From the NCBI GenBank assembly GCA_000697665.1, contig KL197710.1, forward strand, positions 294,078 through 358,077: 64,000 nucleotides of DNA, given 5' to 3'. The translations under genes were made by a program, and so were the position numbers. This document shows, piece after piece, positions 1 through 11,596 of this stretch. This DNA is from Jaapia argillacea MUCL 33604. Lineage: Eukaryota; Basidiomycota; Agaricomycetes; Jaapiales; Jaapiaceae. Below the pieces are notes generated by a model that saw only the letters and a list, made by a program, of their open reading frames with translations, was not told the origin of the DNA and made no database searches. Every line of letters begins with the position of its first letter. The stretch's first letter is position 1.

Positions 1-1653
1 TCTAGCCCACCTGGTTCGTCCATCGCGCCAAAGAGTCCGACGAAGAAGAAGACGAGGTATGCGAGTAGTGGAGCGGAGGAGAGATGGGTGTATAAAGGAC
101 ATGTGGATTTGGTTGATTTGGAGGTTGTTGTTAGTCCGCCTAGAGAACCGGGTGAGGAGAGGAGGTTTGAGATCTTGAGCCCTTCTACTTCGTTTGCGGT
201 GTATGCTAGTAAGTCAACGGCGTTTATCTTGTAGGGTTGACCCACTTAACGAGAATCCTTTGTTTTTTTTAGGTAGCGAGCAAGAACGAGATGACTGGAG
301 TTTGGCAATCCGGAATGCTAAGGCGTCTTTACTCGTTTCGTTAAACGTGATGCACCCTCACTCCACCCTCACTTCTTCCCAATCCAACCATCACCTCCGA
401 CGTGCTCTCGAGGCTTTACCTCATCTGCCAGCAGACGATCATAAGAAACCGAAACGGGGCAGAGTCCAACATTTCGTTCCTGCTATTTGGATTCCGGATG
501 GGAAGACGGAGAGTTGTATGAGGTGTGGGAGGACTTTTGGGTGGAGGAGGAGGAGACATCATTGTAGGTTGTGTGGGAGGTGTGTTTGTGCGGGGTGTTC
601 GGGTAGTGTGAGTGTCTTCTTTGGTATTATTGGAAGAGAGTTTCAGCTGAGGCTCTTTTTTTCAAGACGTTCTTCATATCGGATCCGAACTCGAAAGATT
701 CGAAACCTGCGAGAGCGTGCGATGCATGTTACGAGACTGTATTCCCAGTCATCGATTCATCATCCGGTACACTGAAATCAATCATCCCTCCATCCAATTC
801 CAACGGTACCTTGACAAGTTTCCCGTATTGGCAATCCATTTCTATGCCTTCTCTCCCGCTATCTGGACCAGGTGCTAGAGCTTCGGCGTTGATGGCGATT
901 GGGAGTCCGAAGAGGGCGTTACATCGGATTGATGATGTTGTGAATGTTGAGGGGACGAGTGATGGGTCTGGTGATGGGTCGAGAGGAGGTGGTGGTGGTG
1001 GTGGTGGTGGGGGATCGCCTATGCCGAGGATTAGGGTGAAACCACCTTCAAGACCACGGAGTTATACTCAAATCTTGGAAGATTTCGAAGAACGAAACGA
1101 GTCCCCAACTTTGGTTCCTCCTTCCATCTCCAGTCGTCCATCCAGTTCTCGAGGTGCTGAAGATTCGAATTCAATAATGGAGGAACAAGAAGGAGTTGTG
1201 ATTGGGGATTTTGAGGATGAATCGGATTATCATCCTTCGCCTTTATCTCCTTCTTTTGGGAGTTCTTTGCCTCCTACGCCAACAAAGGAGAAGAAGAGGG
1301 AGGATACTGCTAGGAGACATAAGAGGTTTTCGTTACCTATGGTTGCGCTTTCGACTACTGCTGTTACGTCGAAATCGGGGGAGGAGGGGAGTCAGAGGAG
1401 GTATTCGTTGGTTGTTGGGGCAAGTAAAGGGCATTTGCATCAGCAGCAGTATGTTGTGGGACATTTGCATGGACATGAACATGGCGCGGGACATTATCAT
1501 CAGACTAGTGGTGAGGTTGAGAGGGATGGTGCGGTTGGGTTGGGGGAGGGAAGACGGGGCGAGGAGAGGAAGGGGAAGAGGAGGTCTGGGCTTGGGAATG
1601 GGGCTGCTGCTTTGAAACTTGGGGAGTTGTTGGGGCGGAAGAGGGTAGATTGA
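1..1653 (+). CDS. PH-FYVE domain protein, 3' part (FGD/RhoGEF-like)
   Basis: The C-terminal half of a phosphoinositide-binding signalling protein; the 5' part lies outside the window. The first exon ends in the last strands of a PH domain (WVYKGHVDLVDLEVVV, then FAVYASSEQERDDW after an intron at 209-272). A FYVE zinc finger follows: CMRC, the basic RRRRHHC patch that contacts PI3P, then CRLC and CAGC. Its last cysteine pair, ACDACYE, is reached only after a second intron at 608-666. The C-terminal tail to the stop at 1651-1653 is low complexity, with a run of ten glycines near 990-1010 and a His-rich stretch near 1430-1500. PH plus FYVE with a disordered tail fits fungal relatives of FGD-type Rho guanine nucleotide exchange factors, but the DH domain would be upstream and is not visible, so the exchange-factor role is inferred. 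Confidence 0.85.
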
Positions 1654-2542
1654 GGGATGGTTGATTTCTTGGATTATGCTCGGTGGGATGGGAATAGGAT
1701 CTTTTTGCAATTGATAGTTTTATTTGCTATGTCACGATAACACAATTTCTACTTTCACGGGTGGACGATGCTACCGCCATGCAGGCCATCGTTTTGATGT
1801 TGATGACTGAGTCCAGGGGAAGAGATACTTGGGACGTTGGGTAAGGGAGTGCCGCTGGGACAAGATCGGTAAGGGTGGGTGCTCGTGGAACGGACGTGAC
1901 ATCCTCCTGAGGCCGACAACGACGTGTGCAAGTCCTTGGGATCCGTCTAGATTGGTTTACCATGACAAGTCACCAGACACCTCTTCCGATAGTATGCCAA
2001 GGAAACTCACGAAAGCAACCAAGTGGACAGGCGGGAGAGCAACCGTAAGAATGCCGTACTTATAGCGACCAGAAGAACAGGGTGGCCGGCGGGGACAGTA
2101 GCCCGTCCAGAGAAGCTCTGAAGATGGATGATATCCGTCGATAGTTCGTAACGTTGTGGTGAGAACGTGATGGCGCAGTTTGGAGGCCATCTGCGACCGC
2201 AAAGGAGAGATCACCTTCTGCGGTGACGGTCGGATGAGTTGGGAAGACAGAACTCGAGGATTCAAACATCCAAGGACTTGCTCGTCGTCGATACTGACGA
2301 TGAGAACCCTCAGGCCCCGATGAGAACAGTTAGTGCATGTACGGTAGCATCGCGGAGTAGTCCCGAAAGTGATGGCTTGGCAAATCCCATCCCTAAAAAG
2401 CACAGATCCATTTTAGCGACAGTTGCCGAGGTGTCGTCAATTTAATTCGCCAAAAATATTGGCCAGCAAGTCCAACTTCCCATACGCATGTACATGTTGC
2501 CCTGGCGCCACCACTGAATCCTTCCATTCCACAGCCCAAGCC
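1654..2542. other. intergenic spacer, no gene seen
   Basis: Spacer of about 890 bp between the FYVE gene and the fucosyltransferase-like gene. The longest open frames are on the minus strand (1957-2403), have no recognisable motif and unbiased composition, and lack a good start. I see no RNA gene or repeat. Confidence 0.6.
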
Positions 2543-4528
2543 ATGTTCAATCTCCTCGATAAGCGACACTCCTGGCGCAGGTCGTCCGAACACTCTGTCC
2601 TTCCCATCAAGTCTTCCGACTCTGCTAGCTTCTTTACAGGCCAAAGACCGTATCCTAAGCGCTACCGACGTCTCACGCTTGCCCTCCTCACCGTATCAAT
2701 ATTCGGTCTCTTCTATTGCTTAGGGAGCTCCAATCCTACCCCTGGGCGTCTTTATGACTTGTTAGAGTCCGCTGTGTTGCTGGACCCGTTGGGGAATAGG
2801 TTGCCTCCGTTGTATGAACGGTGGCACGAGCAGGAGTCGCGACTTCCTCAACATGATCCTGATTTGCCCTTCCCGGAAGGAAAGCATGCGAAATTCTTCT
2901 GGGTCGCGAATCATGTTACTGGTAAGCTCTTTCAATTGGACTCGGACTTGGCCCTTACGCGACGTAGCTTCGGGATGGGGGAATTCGATGCAGGAGACCC
3001 TATTTGACTCTCATATAGCGTATGCTGCTAAACGATCGTACGTTTCTCCATATTGTCGATCTTTGTCGAGGCTGACTGATTGTTTACAGTTTTGTCTTTG
3101 TAAATTATACCTGGAACACGGACGGTTCTGATTATACCGACTACAATGGAAAACTTATACCCTCAAGGATACCTCTATCAGCTCTAATCACCGGTACCTC
3201 CTTCCCACCCCTTCTCCCTTCTCCATTCCACTTACCTCGCGTCCTTGATGCTTTAAGGACCCACAGCAGGAGCACCATACCCACCAGGCTCAGACCCCGA
3301 AGCTCCACGCGCAGTATCCAAAGAATACTTTGACCGCGTCTGCCCTCATCCTAAAATTATACATAGTGACGAGGTCTTGTCACAATTACCACCCGATGCT
3401 ACCGCTAGCCAAATCTTACAAGGATGGGTGGAGAAGTTGGATTCGATCGAGGATAGATGTGTAGAGGTCGATTCTCAATCGAGACAAATCTTTTCGATAT
3501 GGTACGTCTCTCCACCTTGCGATTTTTGGTTTTGTGGGGTGTTGATTTTGGTGGTGGGAAGGACGTTTGGGTCGAGGAAGGTTCTTGATATATGGCCGAC
3601 GATCAAGGACTCGCCTATCCTCACTGGATTCGGCTGGTCACCCCTAATCCACGCAGCGTACGAAAATAATAAACACCTCTTCCTCTCCCCACCTACCTTC
3701 TTCCATCGTATCGCTTCAGCACTCTCCTACCCCATCCACCTCCTCTCGTCAATCTTCTCCCCGTCTTCATCTCGCGATGACCCCTACGCCGAGATCCCAG
3801 GATTACTAGCCATTCATATCAGGAAAGGCGACTTTGCGAGCCATTGTGATCATCTAGCAACCTGGAACTCCGTTTTCAACGGATTCAACCAATTCCCTTC
3901 ATTCCCTGACAAGTTCACCCCACCACCCAACTCCGAATGGGGTTCGACATCGGAAGAGAATAGGGATATTTATATGTCTCATTGTTTTCCTTCTATCGAA
4001 CAGATTGTGGATAAGATTGAGGTGGTTAGGAAAGCTGAGATTGAAAACGCGAGGAAACGAAGGGGGGTTTGGCTTGGCGCTGGTCGGGGTGGTTCTGGTT
4101 CACATGAGAAAGGCGTTTATGGGAATCATGGGATGGGAGAGTTGAAAAGGATTTATGTGATGACTAATGCTAAACCTGAGTGGATTGAAGAGTTGAGGGA
4201 GGCGTTGAGGGAGAGGGCGAGGAGGGAAGGGTGGGAGGGGTGGGAAGCTATCGTTAGTAGTAGAGAGGTGGCGTTGAATTGGGAACAGAAGTATGTGGCG
4301 CAGAGTGTGGATATGATGGTGGGTCAGAAGGCGCAGGTTTTGATTGGGAATGGGGTGAGTGGTTTCTCTCTCTCTCCCCTCTCTGTCGTTCTCTCTCTTC
4401 CCTCTCTGTCGTTGGATTTCGAGTCCTGATCCCCCCGAATTCGTTTGTAGTTCTCGAGTTTGACATCGAATATCGTCATGTTGAGGATGGCGAGGGATTT
4501 TCCACCGGAGAGTATCAGGTTTTGGTGA
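2543..4528 (+). CDS. GDP-fucose protein O-fucosyltransferase-like glycosyltransferase
   Basis: A type II membrane protein of the fungal O-fucosyltransferase-like family, expected in the ER/Golgi lumen. I read six exons: 2543-2921, 2968-3037, 3090-3193, 3258-3501, 3562-4354, 4451-4528. They join in frame to 555 codons. After a short basic cytoplasmic tail there is one membrane anchor (RRLTLALLTVSIFGLFYCLG, about residues 44-63). Exon 2 restores a family-like motif (SGWGNSMQETLFDSHIAY), resembling the GxGFNN..QE segment of the family. The catalytic-region signature HIRKGDF with a following Cys (SHCDH) is present, and the C-terminal part carries IYVMTNAKPEW and SVDMMVGQKAQVLIGNGVS, typical of the nucleotide-sugar binding half. 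The start is the ATG immediately before the basic/TM segment. Real acceptor substrates of the fungal members are poorly known, so the sugar donor is inferred from the family. Confidence 0.85.
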
Positions 4529-5089
4529 AACTATCTTTTTTTTTTGTATATCGCGGTTTGGGTTTCGCATCGTTTTTTTATCCCTGCTTTCTTTACCTTT
4601 ACTTTGCTTGTATCATTTCTATACACGTACGATGCGAGCCCATTCACCATTGACGAGTTCGTATTTGACGAACTTCAGGAAACTATCAAGTGGTATGACA
4701 CGGTATGCGATGGTATAGACCGGCCCATACCAGTCTATAACACCTCGCGATATTCCCTGATGCTTGAAGGAGAGCTATCGCTGTCGGTCATCTCGTAATA
4801 GTCCTCGCCAGCGACCAACATTGACGGTCGGCATGGGACACAATTCCTGTCTTTTCCTCGACTAGAGGGTAAATCACATGTGTTGAGGTCAAGAAGTGCA
4901 AATCACTCGTCCCCACCAGGAAAGGAAATAAAGTTCCTACTTCAGGAAGAGGCTTCCGTGCTGACTTGGATGAAAGAGGTTTGGTGAATCCGTGCTCATT
5001 GTGAAAGGTTGGAAGTACGGGATATATGTATAAAGCGAGGTTGCACTAAACGTGCATTCGGTATTTGTATCTCTTCCCCCCTCCACCAC
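4529..5089. other. intergenic spacer and caleosin promoter
   Basis: 560 bp without a gene. It ends in the caleosin promoter, which has a clear TATA box (see 5029-5034). Nothing else recognised. Confidence 0.6.
5029..5034 (+). promoter_or_regulatory. TATA box of the caleosin gene
   Basis: TATAAA lies 55 bp upstream of the caleosin ATG at 5090, the right distance for a transcription start about 25-30 bp further on and a short leader. It supports choosing 5090 over any upstream start. Confidence 0.6.
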
Positions 5090-5950
5090 ATGTCATCCAG
5101 CTCGTCTTCCTCGTCCTCGGCGTCTTCTGACGATGAGGGCATCAATATGAATGGGGATCCTAGTCAGCAGGGCGAACGTCGGGGTAGGGCCCCACTATCT
5201 GTTGCGAAAGAGCGTCAGATCTATTTGAGGACTGGGAAAGATCGTGGAGTTGGTACGTACCTCTATCTCCCTTGGTTGACGTGAGAATTGATGTTTAGAA
5301 ACGACCTAGATGACGAGGACAAGGAGAATATTGCGCCAAATGGCTTCACCAAAGGGAAACCTCAAGGTCACTCCCACCACGAGGAGGAGCATCACCGCAA
5401 GACTCCCCTTCAAAAGCATTGTAGCTTCTTTGACCGCGATAACGACGGTGTCATTTGGCCCATCGACACATTTGTTGGATTCTTCCAGCTCGGGTTCGGA
5501 CTTCTCTTCAGTATCCTAGCCATGTTGGTCATCCACGGCGCTTTCTCCTACCCAACAGTCGAAGGATATCTACCCGATCCTTTCTTTCGCGTTTACCTCG
5601 ACAGGATCCATCGCGCCAAGCATGGTTCCGATAGCGGGTCGTACGATAATGACGGAGAGTTTGTGTCTGATAAGTTTGAAGAGTTTTTCGAAAAGTATTC
5701 GAGCCTTTATGAGAAGGATGGGTTGACGATTTGGGATACGATGAGAGGGATTGTTGGGCAGAGATGTGTGTTTGATGTGTTTGGGTGGGGAGCGGCGATG
5801 TTTGAGTGGATCCCGACTTGGGTTATGGTGTGGCCGAAGGATGGGGTGTTGAGGAAGGAGGATGTGAGGGGGGTTTATGATGGGAGTATATTTTGGAAGG
5901 TTGCGAAGGCGAGGGGAGTGGACTTGGGCAGAGAGGGTGTTGATATGTGA
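5090..5950 (+). CDS. caleosin / peroxygenase-like lipid droplet protein
   Basis: Caleosins are haem peroxygenases with one EF-hand that sit in the lipid-droplet or ER membrane. Two exons (about 5090-5256 and 5299-5950) give about 272 residues. The N-terminus is a Ser run followed by an acidic, low-complexity stretch. Then comes TPLQKHCSFFDRDNDG: His about residue 96 is in the place of the first haem-ligand His, and DRDNDGVIWPID (about 101-112) is the single EF-hand loop. The next segment (LGFGLLFSILAMLVIHGAF) is the membrane-associated hairpin before the family's proline-rich turn. The C-terminal domain includes FDVFGWGAAMFEW and PKDGVLRKEDVRGVYDGS, as in other fungal caleosins. The donor could be 5253 or 5257; only 5257 keeps the frame and restores VGTNDLDD, so I prefer it (42-nt intron). 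Confidence 0.92.
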
Positions 5951-6298
5951 GAGGTTCCCGAGAAACCAATGTAGAGCATACGATGTTGCATTGAGCATAG
6001 ACTAGAGTTTAATGCCGTACATGGGTGGATAGACTGGTACACGTGAGCCATATGGCAGGAAGAGGGGATTGCAGCCTTGACTTGCAAATCAACCCTCAGA
6101 CTAAGTAGTTGCCCACACCGTAGTACAAGTATAACAGAGCACAGAATTGGTTGGGCAATTCGCAAGGACCTTACAATTGGTTCCGAAGGTGTGGCTGGTG
6201 GCGCACTTATTTGTCTGTGCTTGACGCACTGTACAGTTCCAAGCCTCCATTCGTTCGCCAACCCTTCCGCGAGATATTTCAAGAAACGACCTGCAACG
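5951..6298. other. intergenic spacer upstream of eL28
   Basis: About 350 bp with no gene. It must hold the eL28 promoter. No TATA box is evident, as is usual for ribosomal protein genes. Confidence 0.55.
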
Positions 6299-7414
6299 AT
6301 GTCGACCGACCTCCAATGGCTCCTTATCCGTGTTCGTCGTCTCTCTGGCTTGCGCGCACACCCCAAAAGCTGACCTATGAATCTCCCATCCGTTCTGCAT
6401 TTTCCCTGGTTTGTTGGGACGTGTTAGGGAAACAACTCTTTCATCGTGAAGCGCGTTCCTGAAGGCCCCATCTTCTCCAAGGAACCTGTATGTGTGTTCA
6501 ATTTGCTTGCTTTGTCGCTTTGTATTGGGTGCTGATTCCATTCATCGTGTTCCAGGGTAACCTCCGCAACCTCCACTCGCACAAATACTCTGGCATCGCC
6601 AACTCCAAGGTGCGTTCTCTCACCTTGTCCTCTTTCCGAACAGCGATGAACGCTTGTGTTTTTGTGTAGACCGTCATTGTCAAGGATACGGGCGCCGATG
6701 TCCAGATCAGCTTTAACAAAAAGGGAGCTTCGACTCAAGCTGTGAAGCCTGGTCGGTCGTCACATGCGATTAAGAGCCGGTCGGGATCTAGGAGGTCACT
6801 TGGTGTTACTTCTCGTTTGTTCAAGAGGGGTTATCGACCTGATTTACGCCAGGTGAGTTCGGTTTCCCACCCTACTTTCATTTTTTTCGACTGTTCTTTC
6901 CTTCCTCTTCTCCTTGGCTTGCAAAGTTCTCTTTCGTTCGTTTTTTTAGGGACTGGGGGAAAAACGCACATAAATACTAGAACCCACTAGAATGGCCTTT
7001 GTGTCTCTGAACTGATGGGCGTGGACGTGTGTGCGAGAGCGATATACCCACTCTTGGCTGGAGCCGATCAAACTTTGGTTGAGAGAACTCGTCTGATCGC
7101 TATCGAGTGCCCAAGGATTCTTTTGGTCCTAGGAGGGTTGCCCGACGTTATGACGATAACATTTATTCTTTCTTTGTTTTGGTGTTGTTTTTACGGCGCT
7201 TGGTCTCGTTTTCATGCCGTTGTCGCTTTTGTTTTCTTCTTCGCATGTTGCCTTTCTCATTGTGATGAACTCGTACTGACACTCATCTATTGCGATCTTT
7301 TCGCAGGCTGCTCTCGCTCGTGTCTCCGCCGTTTTGGCGTCACGAAAGGAACACAAGTCGAGACCAGAGAAGAAGCCGCGAGGGAAGAAGGCCAAGAAGG
7401 CGGTGACTGCATAG
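6299..7414 (+). CDS. RPL28: 60S ribosomal protein eL28 (L28)
   Basis: Structural protein of the large cytosolic ribosomal subunit. Five exons (6299-6331, 6428-6487, 6556-6609, 6670-6852, 7307-7414) join in frame to 145 residues, close to the usual 137-150. The protein begins MSTDLQWLLIRGNNSFIVKR, matching the family start, followed by GNLRNLHSHKYSGIANSK and a basic core (SRRSLGVTSRLFKRGYRPDL). It ends in a Lys-rich tail (KKPRGKKAKKAVTA). The first exon uses the donor GTTCGT at 6332; the donor two bases earlier would break the frame. The last intron (6853-7306) is 454 nt, many times longer than the others. The gene is one of three ribosomal protein genes within 6.5 kb. Confidence 0.95.
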
Positions 7415-7724
7415 ATGTCTGGCATGTTTTGGGCGCTATGATTCAGACTTCCTTTTGTCCCGTTGGTTCACCTCGTCGTTGTGTCCTGTTGGTTCCACGA
7501 CGCTTGCGCTCGCCAGGAGCTGTATCCATGATATGATAGCTAGGTGTATGCATATGAAACTCGCATTCTTCTCTGATGAAGCGAAGCACATGTTGTTTAC
7601 AATGTTCGACGACGATGGTACAGTGGATGGTACTCGTACAACTACAAGTGGTAGGAATGGGATGTTGTACATACAGGATTTGGTTACTTTCTCAGTTCGC
7701 TTTCTTCCGCTCCTCGAGTATGGT
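7415..7724. other. convergent 3' spacer
   Basis: 310 bp between the 3' ends of eL28 (plus) and the small minus-strand gene. It should hold both 3' UTRs. No gene recognised. Confidence 0.5.
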
Positions 7725-8229
7725 TTAGAGACCCATGCTCTTCCCAGCAGGCTGTCCAATCCTTCCACCTCTGGCAGAGTCCTTCTTCGAAGCCCCATGC
7801 ATATCCCTCGTAGGCCTCGTTCCCTCCATCTTCCTCTCCATAAACTTCATATCCTTGTCAGTACTACCACGTCTCTTCCTCTCCCTCTTGGGTTGTTCCT
7901 CTTCGTTATTGTTCTCTTGTTGGGGAGGGGGGTGGTTAGCTTCTGGACGGGGATAGTCGGCTGTTTCGTGTTCGTGGGTGGTCACTCCTGGGTTCAGGGG
8001 TTCGCTGCTGCTTGTGGGTTGATTATGCGTTAGATGATTGATGAAGGTGTGAGGAAGTGGTTACTGACATTGATGGTTGGACTTTGGGACGAATGACGCC
8101 GCTAGCCGACATCCTCCGCCCACCGACTCGCACTACGGACCAAACGATCAGTATCCCCTTTCACATATGGTAACACCATGGACACTCACTTGCAGGTGCA
8201 TGATGTTCAAGACCAGTAGTGGTTGCCAT
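7725..8229 (-). CDS. small charged protein of unknown function
   Basis: Not recognised. Read on the minus strand, three exons join in frame from the ATG at 8229 to the TAA at 7725-7727. Exon 1 (MATTTGLEHHAPA) ends at a GTGAGT donor. Exon 2 (MRVGGRRMSASGVIRPKVQP) is short and basic. Exon 3 follows a CAG acceptor (IEPLNPGVTTHEHETADYPR) and is rich in Pro, Glu and Asn, then basic (PKRERKRRG), ending in KDMKFMERKMEG and a Gly-rich tail. Both introns have good splice sites and the composition is clearly coding. The product is about 125 residues, without signal peptide or membrane segment, and is probably disordered. The pattern looks like a conserved fungal hypothetical protein, but I cannot assign a role. 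Confidence 0.6.
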
Positions 8230-8692
8230 GATTATCGTTGAGTATAAGCGGTGGTTGGGATTGTATGGGAACGGGGATAAGGAGGGATTGGAGGGATAGT
8301 GGGGCTTTTATATGGATTTATGGGGATGGAGTTGTCGCTAATTTACATGGGTGGACACCTCGAGACTTGATCACGCGACGACCTTCTAAGGCTTGAACTG
8401 GTCGCGTCTTGGGCCGCAATTCCTGCCCTCCTTCGTCTCACGACTATCTCGGTCCTTGTCCCTTGACGTCTATTCGATCCCTGCACTGGACAGCCATTAG
8501 TGGAGCTTGAGCAAAACGAGACCTGACTCGTTTTGCATCGCTGGGTCCGAATCGAACTACCACCGGACTTTGAATCACCAGGTGCCCGTCGTTTGGCATA
8601 CACACAGCCTAAGCGCGGCCCCTTGCGTCTTTCGTACATAACATAAAAGCTATTCTATATTCTATCCCCCGATATCGAGCTGCCCTTGTCTC
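8230..8692. other. divergent promoter spacer
   Basis: About 460 bp between the small minus-strand gene and the divergent poly(A) polymerase gene. It contains a minus-strand open frame (8343-8639) with no domain. A stretch near 8545-8580 recalls a tRNA T-arm but does not fold into one. I call no gene here. Confidence 0.5.
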
Positions 8693-10717
8693 ATGACCAT
8701 GCACTCACGAGGTCAAAATTCAACATCTTCAGGGCCATCCAAGCCCTATCCCGATTTTATCCCGCTCTCCCAGCCAAGTTCTGGTATTGGGGCGAGTGGA
8801 TCGCGCTCGCAGGGTCAGAGGAAGAATGAAAAGAAGAGAAAACATCCTGCGTCACCTGCGGTTGGAGGTGATGATGATCCTATGCATACACCCTGGCTTG
8901 ACTCGTTGGGGATGACCGAGTATGAGAGTAAAGAGCAGAGGTACGCCTGTTTATTTGCGTGCGGTCTGGATAGGGTTCGCTCAATGGAGGCGTTTGAGCA
9001 AAGGTTGCATGATGAGATTGTCGCCTATGTAGCGTATATTGCACCAACTCAAGCTGAAACTAGCGCTCGTCATTTCGTCATAACACATTTACACGAAGTT
9101 ATCAAACGTCGATTCCGGGATGCAGCTCTCAGGATGTTTGGGAGTGTAGTTCATCAAGTATGTCTGCCAGACGGGTCAGTCCTTTACTCCCTTACAACCA
9201 CCCTCATCCAACATATGTGCGCAGGGATATTGACCTTGTCCTCGAAACTGTGCATGTGGTTGATACCAAAGAAGATCAGAAAAGAGCGCTTTTCCAGTTG
9301 AGAAACCGGATACGAGATGCTCAGCTTGCGAATGACATACAAGTAGTCGGACAGGCCAGAGTACCCATCATCAACCTCAAAACCACTCCTCAATACGGTC
9401 CCTAGCTCCCTTACTCAATCGAAATGAACACTTACTGACTTACGACCATCACCACAGGTTCATTCGACGTCGACATCAGCATAAACAACACAGACGGTGT
9501 ACACGCAATCGACATCATCTCATCCTACATGACCTCCATCCCCGCTCTCCGCCCCCTCCTCTTCACTCTCAAAGGTTTCCTCAGCCAACGTCAACTAAAC
9601 TCAGCAGCTTCCTCCACCCTAAGCAGCTACTGCCTAATCTGCATGGTCATAAGTTTCTTGCAAGTTCGGTTTTCAATCTATCGTCTTTACGTGACTTTCC
9701 CCTTGTAACTGACATTGGAATTTTGGTGGTGGTGGTGATTAGTTGAACCCGACGAAAAGACCACAAGAATGGCTGGAGAAACATATGGAGAACGAGTCGT
9801 TGGGCCAGCTCCTACTCGATTTCTTTTATTATTATGGGTGGACGTTCCCTTACGCGACCTCTGCTATATCCGTCACCGATGGAAAATTGGTTAGTAAGGA
9901 AGAGAAGGGGTGGTTTAACTCGAAACAACCCGAGGCGCTGTCCATTCAATGTCTTATTTATCCAGGTGAGTGTGTGTTTGTTGTCGTCTTGCTTGAGGAC
10001 TTGAGATTGATTGGTGAGGTGGGCGGTGTAGATAGGGATATTGGGAGGTCGGCGACTAGGATCGACCACGTTAGGAACGCCTTTCGACAGGCGTTCGACA
10101 CATTGAATAACCTCCCTTTTGATACGACCCTGACGAGTTGGAATATCTTGGGGAATATCATGGGTGTCACTCAGAGGGTAAGTTTGCAATCCCTTTTCTC
10201 GTCTGGAATGCGTGACTTGCGGTCTGATCGTTTGGGTTCGCAGACAATTGATCGCCGAGCGCATATCCAACACCTCGTCGATTCCGGTGAGATACAACGT
10301 CGACCTGCTTTACCCAACATCCCTCCTCCAACACTCCGCTACCCACTTCCACCACCACCACCACCACCTCGGAACTATTCTTCGGGTTACAACCCGCCTT
10401 ACGTTCGACCTTCGCCTTACCCACCCACCAACAACAACAATTACCATAAAGGACGACAGGAACACTCTCATGGCGCTTCACATTACTATGATCGGCCACC
10501 GCCTCCTCCTCCACCGTATCCACCAAGATATGGGCAAGCACGAGATTCGAGGCAGTATGGGGAGAGGGGAGGTAGGTATGATGAAGGGGGTGGGTATGGC
10601 TATGGTTATGGGGAGGGCTATGGAAGTGGAGGGATGTATTCTGATAGGAGTAGTAGGCCGGTCGTTACTCGAGAACTGTTGGAGAAGAGCCGGAAAAAGC
10701 AACGAAGGGATGGTTGA
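8693..10717 (+). CDS. Trf4/Cid14-type non-canonical poly(A) polymerase
   Basis: Nuclear nucleotidyltransferase of the TRAMP type, which adds short A-tails to RNAs destined for the exosome. The pol-beta superfamily core is visible: MFGSVVHQVCLPDG then DIDLVLE across the intron that ends before 9227 (first catalytic Asp pair), and FDVDIS (third Asp) after the intron ending near 9459. The central/PAP-associated domain follows with LKGFLSQRQLN, SSYCLICMVISFLQ, LLLDFFYYYGWTF, and PDRDIGRSATRI after the intron ending near 10031. N-terminally there is a disordered basic region (EKKRKH) before WLDSLGMTE. The C-terminal tail is Pro-, His- and Gly/Tyr-rich (poly-Pro near 10345-10370 and 10498-10515) and ends in a basic KKQRRDG, probably a nuclear signal. 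Splicing at 10171/10245 in phase 0 keeps this Pro/Gly frame. A 33-nt in-frame segment at 8942-8974 has splice-like ends but is too short to be trusted as an intron. Confidence 0.9.
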
Positions 10718-10936
10718 TAGATACTTGAATATCTCATCATGTCGTCTCAGATGCCAGGAAAGCTTCTTTGGAAAGAACATGGTGCATCTCTTGGGAGCAG
10801 AGTTGTTCTAACTCCACGCAGAGTCAATATGTTTTCATGTTTCGCCTAATCATTGCATGGACATAGAAAAACAAAGTGGTAGGAATGCATGCGAGATGAC
10901 CATGACGGAGACCGAGAACAAACGAGATAACAGCGA
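10718..10936. other. convergent 3' spacer
   Basis: About 220 bp between the convergent 3' ends of the poly(A) polymerase and eL21 genes. No feature seen. Confidence 0.5.
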
Positions 10937-11596
10937 TTAGATGGTAGTCTCGTAAGGGATGGGGACGATGGTCTGGGCTGCGTTACCCGCCGATGAGACA
11001 GTGTGGGCTTCCCGAGGTAATGCAGGGACACGCTTCAACTGCACCCGCTCTGATCATAATTGTGAGTGGACGAAGAGCGTCAGAACAGCGAATGGACATA
11101 CCACCCTTCTCCTTAGCGACAACGTGTGCCTCGTGGTTCCGTTGCACCCTGTCCAAGAACTCCTGACGGCATTTCGAGTGCTTGATGTGCTCAACTCGGA
11201 GGTTGACCCGCTTTTCGATGTATCGGTTGCCGACGACTTTGTAGATGATGACACCGACGGCGTTGGGGGTGACGTTGTAGACGATGCCAGTTCGTCTGGA
11301 CAACAAAAAAGAAGTTCAAAATCGAAAGACATGAGAAGGAAGGGGCAGGAGATTGACGGACCCATGGTAGTATTTGTGGGGCATACCCTTTTGCTGAGCG
11401 GCGTTAGCCTTGATGTCGACGATGTCTCCTACACGGAAGGTGATGAGGTAGGTGGAGAGCTTGATAGCACCCTTCTCTGCAAGACCCTCTCTGTCAATCT
11501 TCCTGCTATCCCTTCAAACTATTGGAGGGACAAACCCTTGAAGGAGCGCTTGAACATGTCGCGCGTACGCGCCCGGTAACCGAAGGAGTTAGGCAT
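10937..11596 (-). CDS. RPL21: 60S ribosomal protein eL21 (L21)
   Basis: Large-subunit ribosomal protein. On the minus strand the ATG at 11596 starts [20 protein letters not shown], the invariant eL21 start. After an intron with a GTTTGT donor comes [19 protein letters not shown] second intron ends just before [19 protein letters not shown], and a third, GTATGT donor, joins AKEKG to [14 protein letters not shown]. The protein ends [10 protein letters not shown] with the stop at 10937-10939. About 160 residues, the normal length. The gene diverges from uS4 across 276 bp. Confidence 0.96.

Noticed and set aside
7250-7300. C/D-box snoRNA in the long eL28 intron
   Set aside because: The C-like box and the nearest CTGA are only about 10 nt apart, and no terminal stem forms.
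8540-8600. Possible tRNA: a TTCGATTC-like string on the minus strand resembling a T-loop
   Set aside because: The flanking bases do not form a T-stem, and no A-box or acceptor stem is found at the right distance.
8942-8974. 33-nt intron-like segment in the poly(A) polymerase gene
   Set aside because: It is in frame and below the usual minimum intron length; reading it as coding is simpler.
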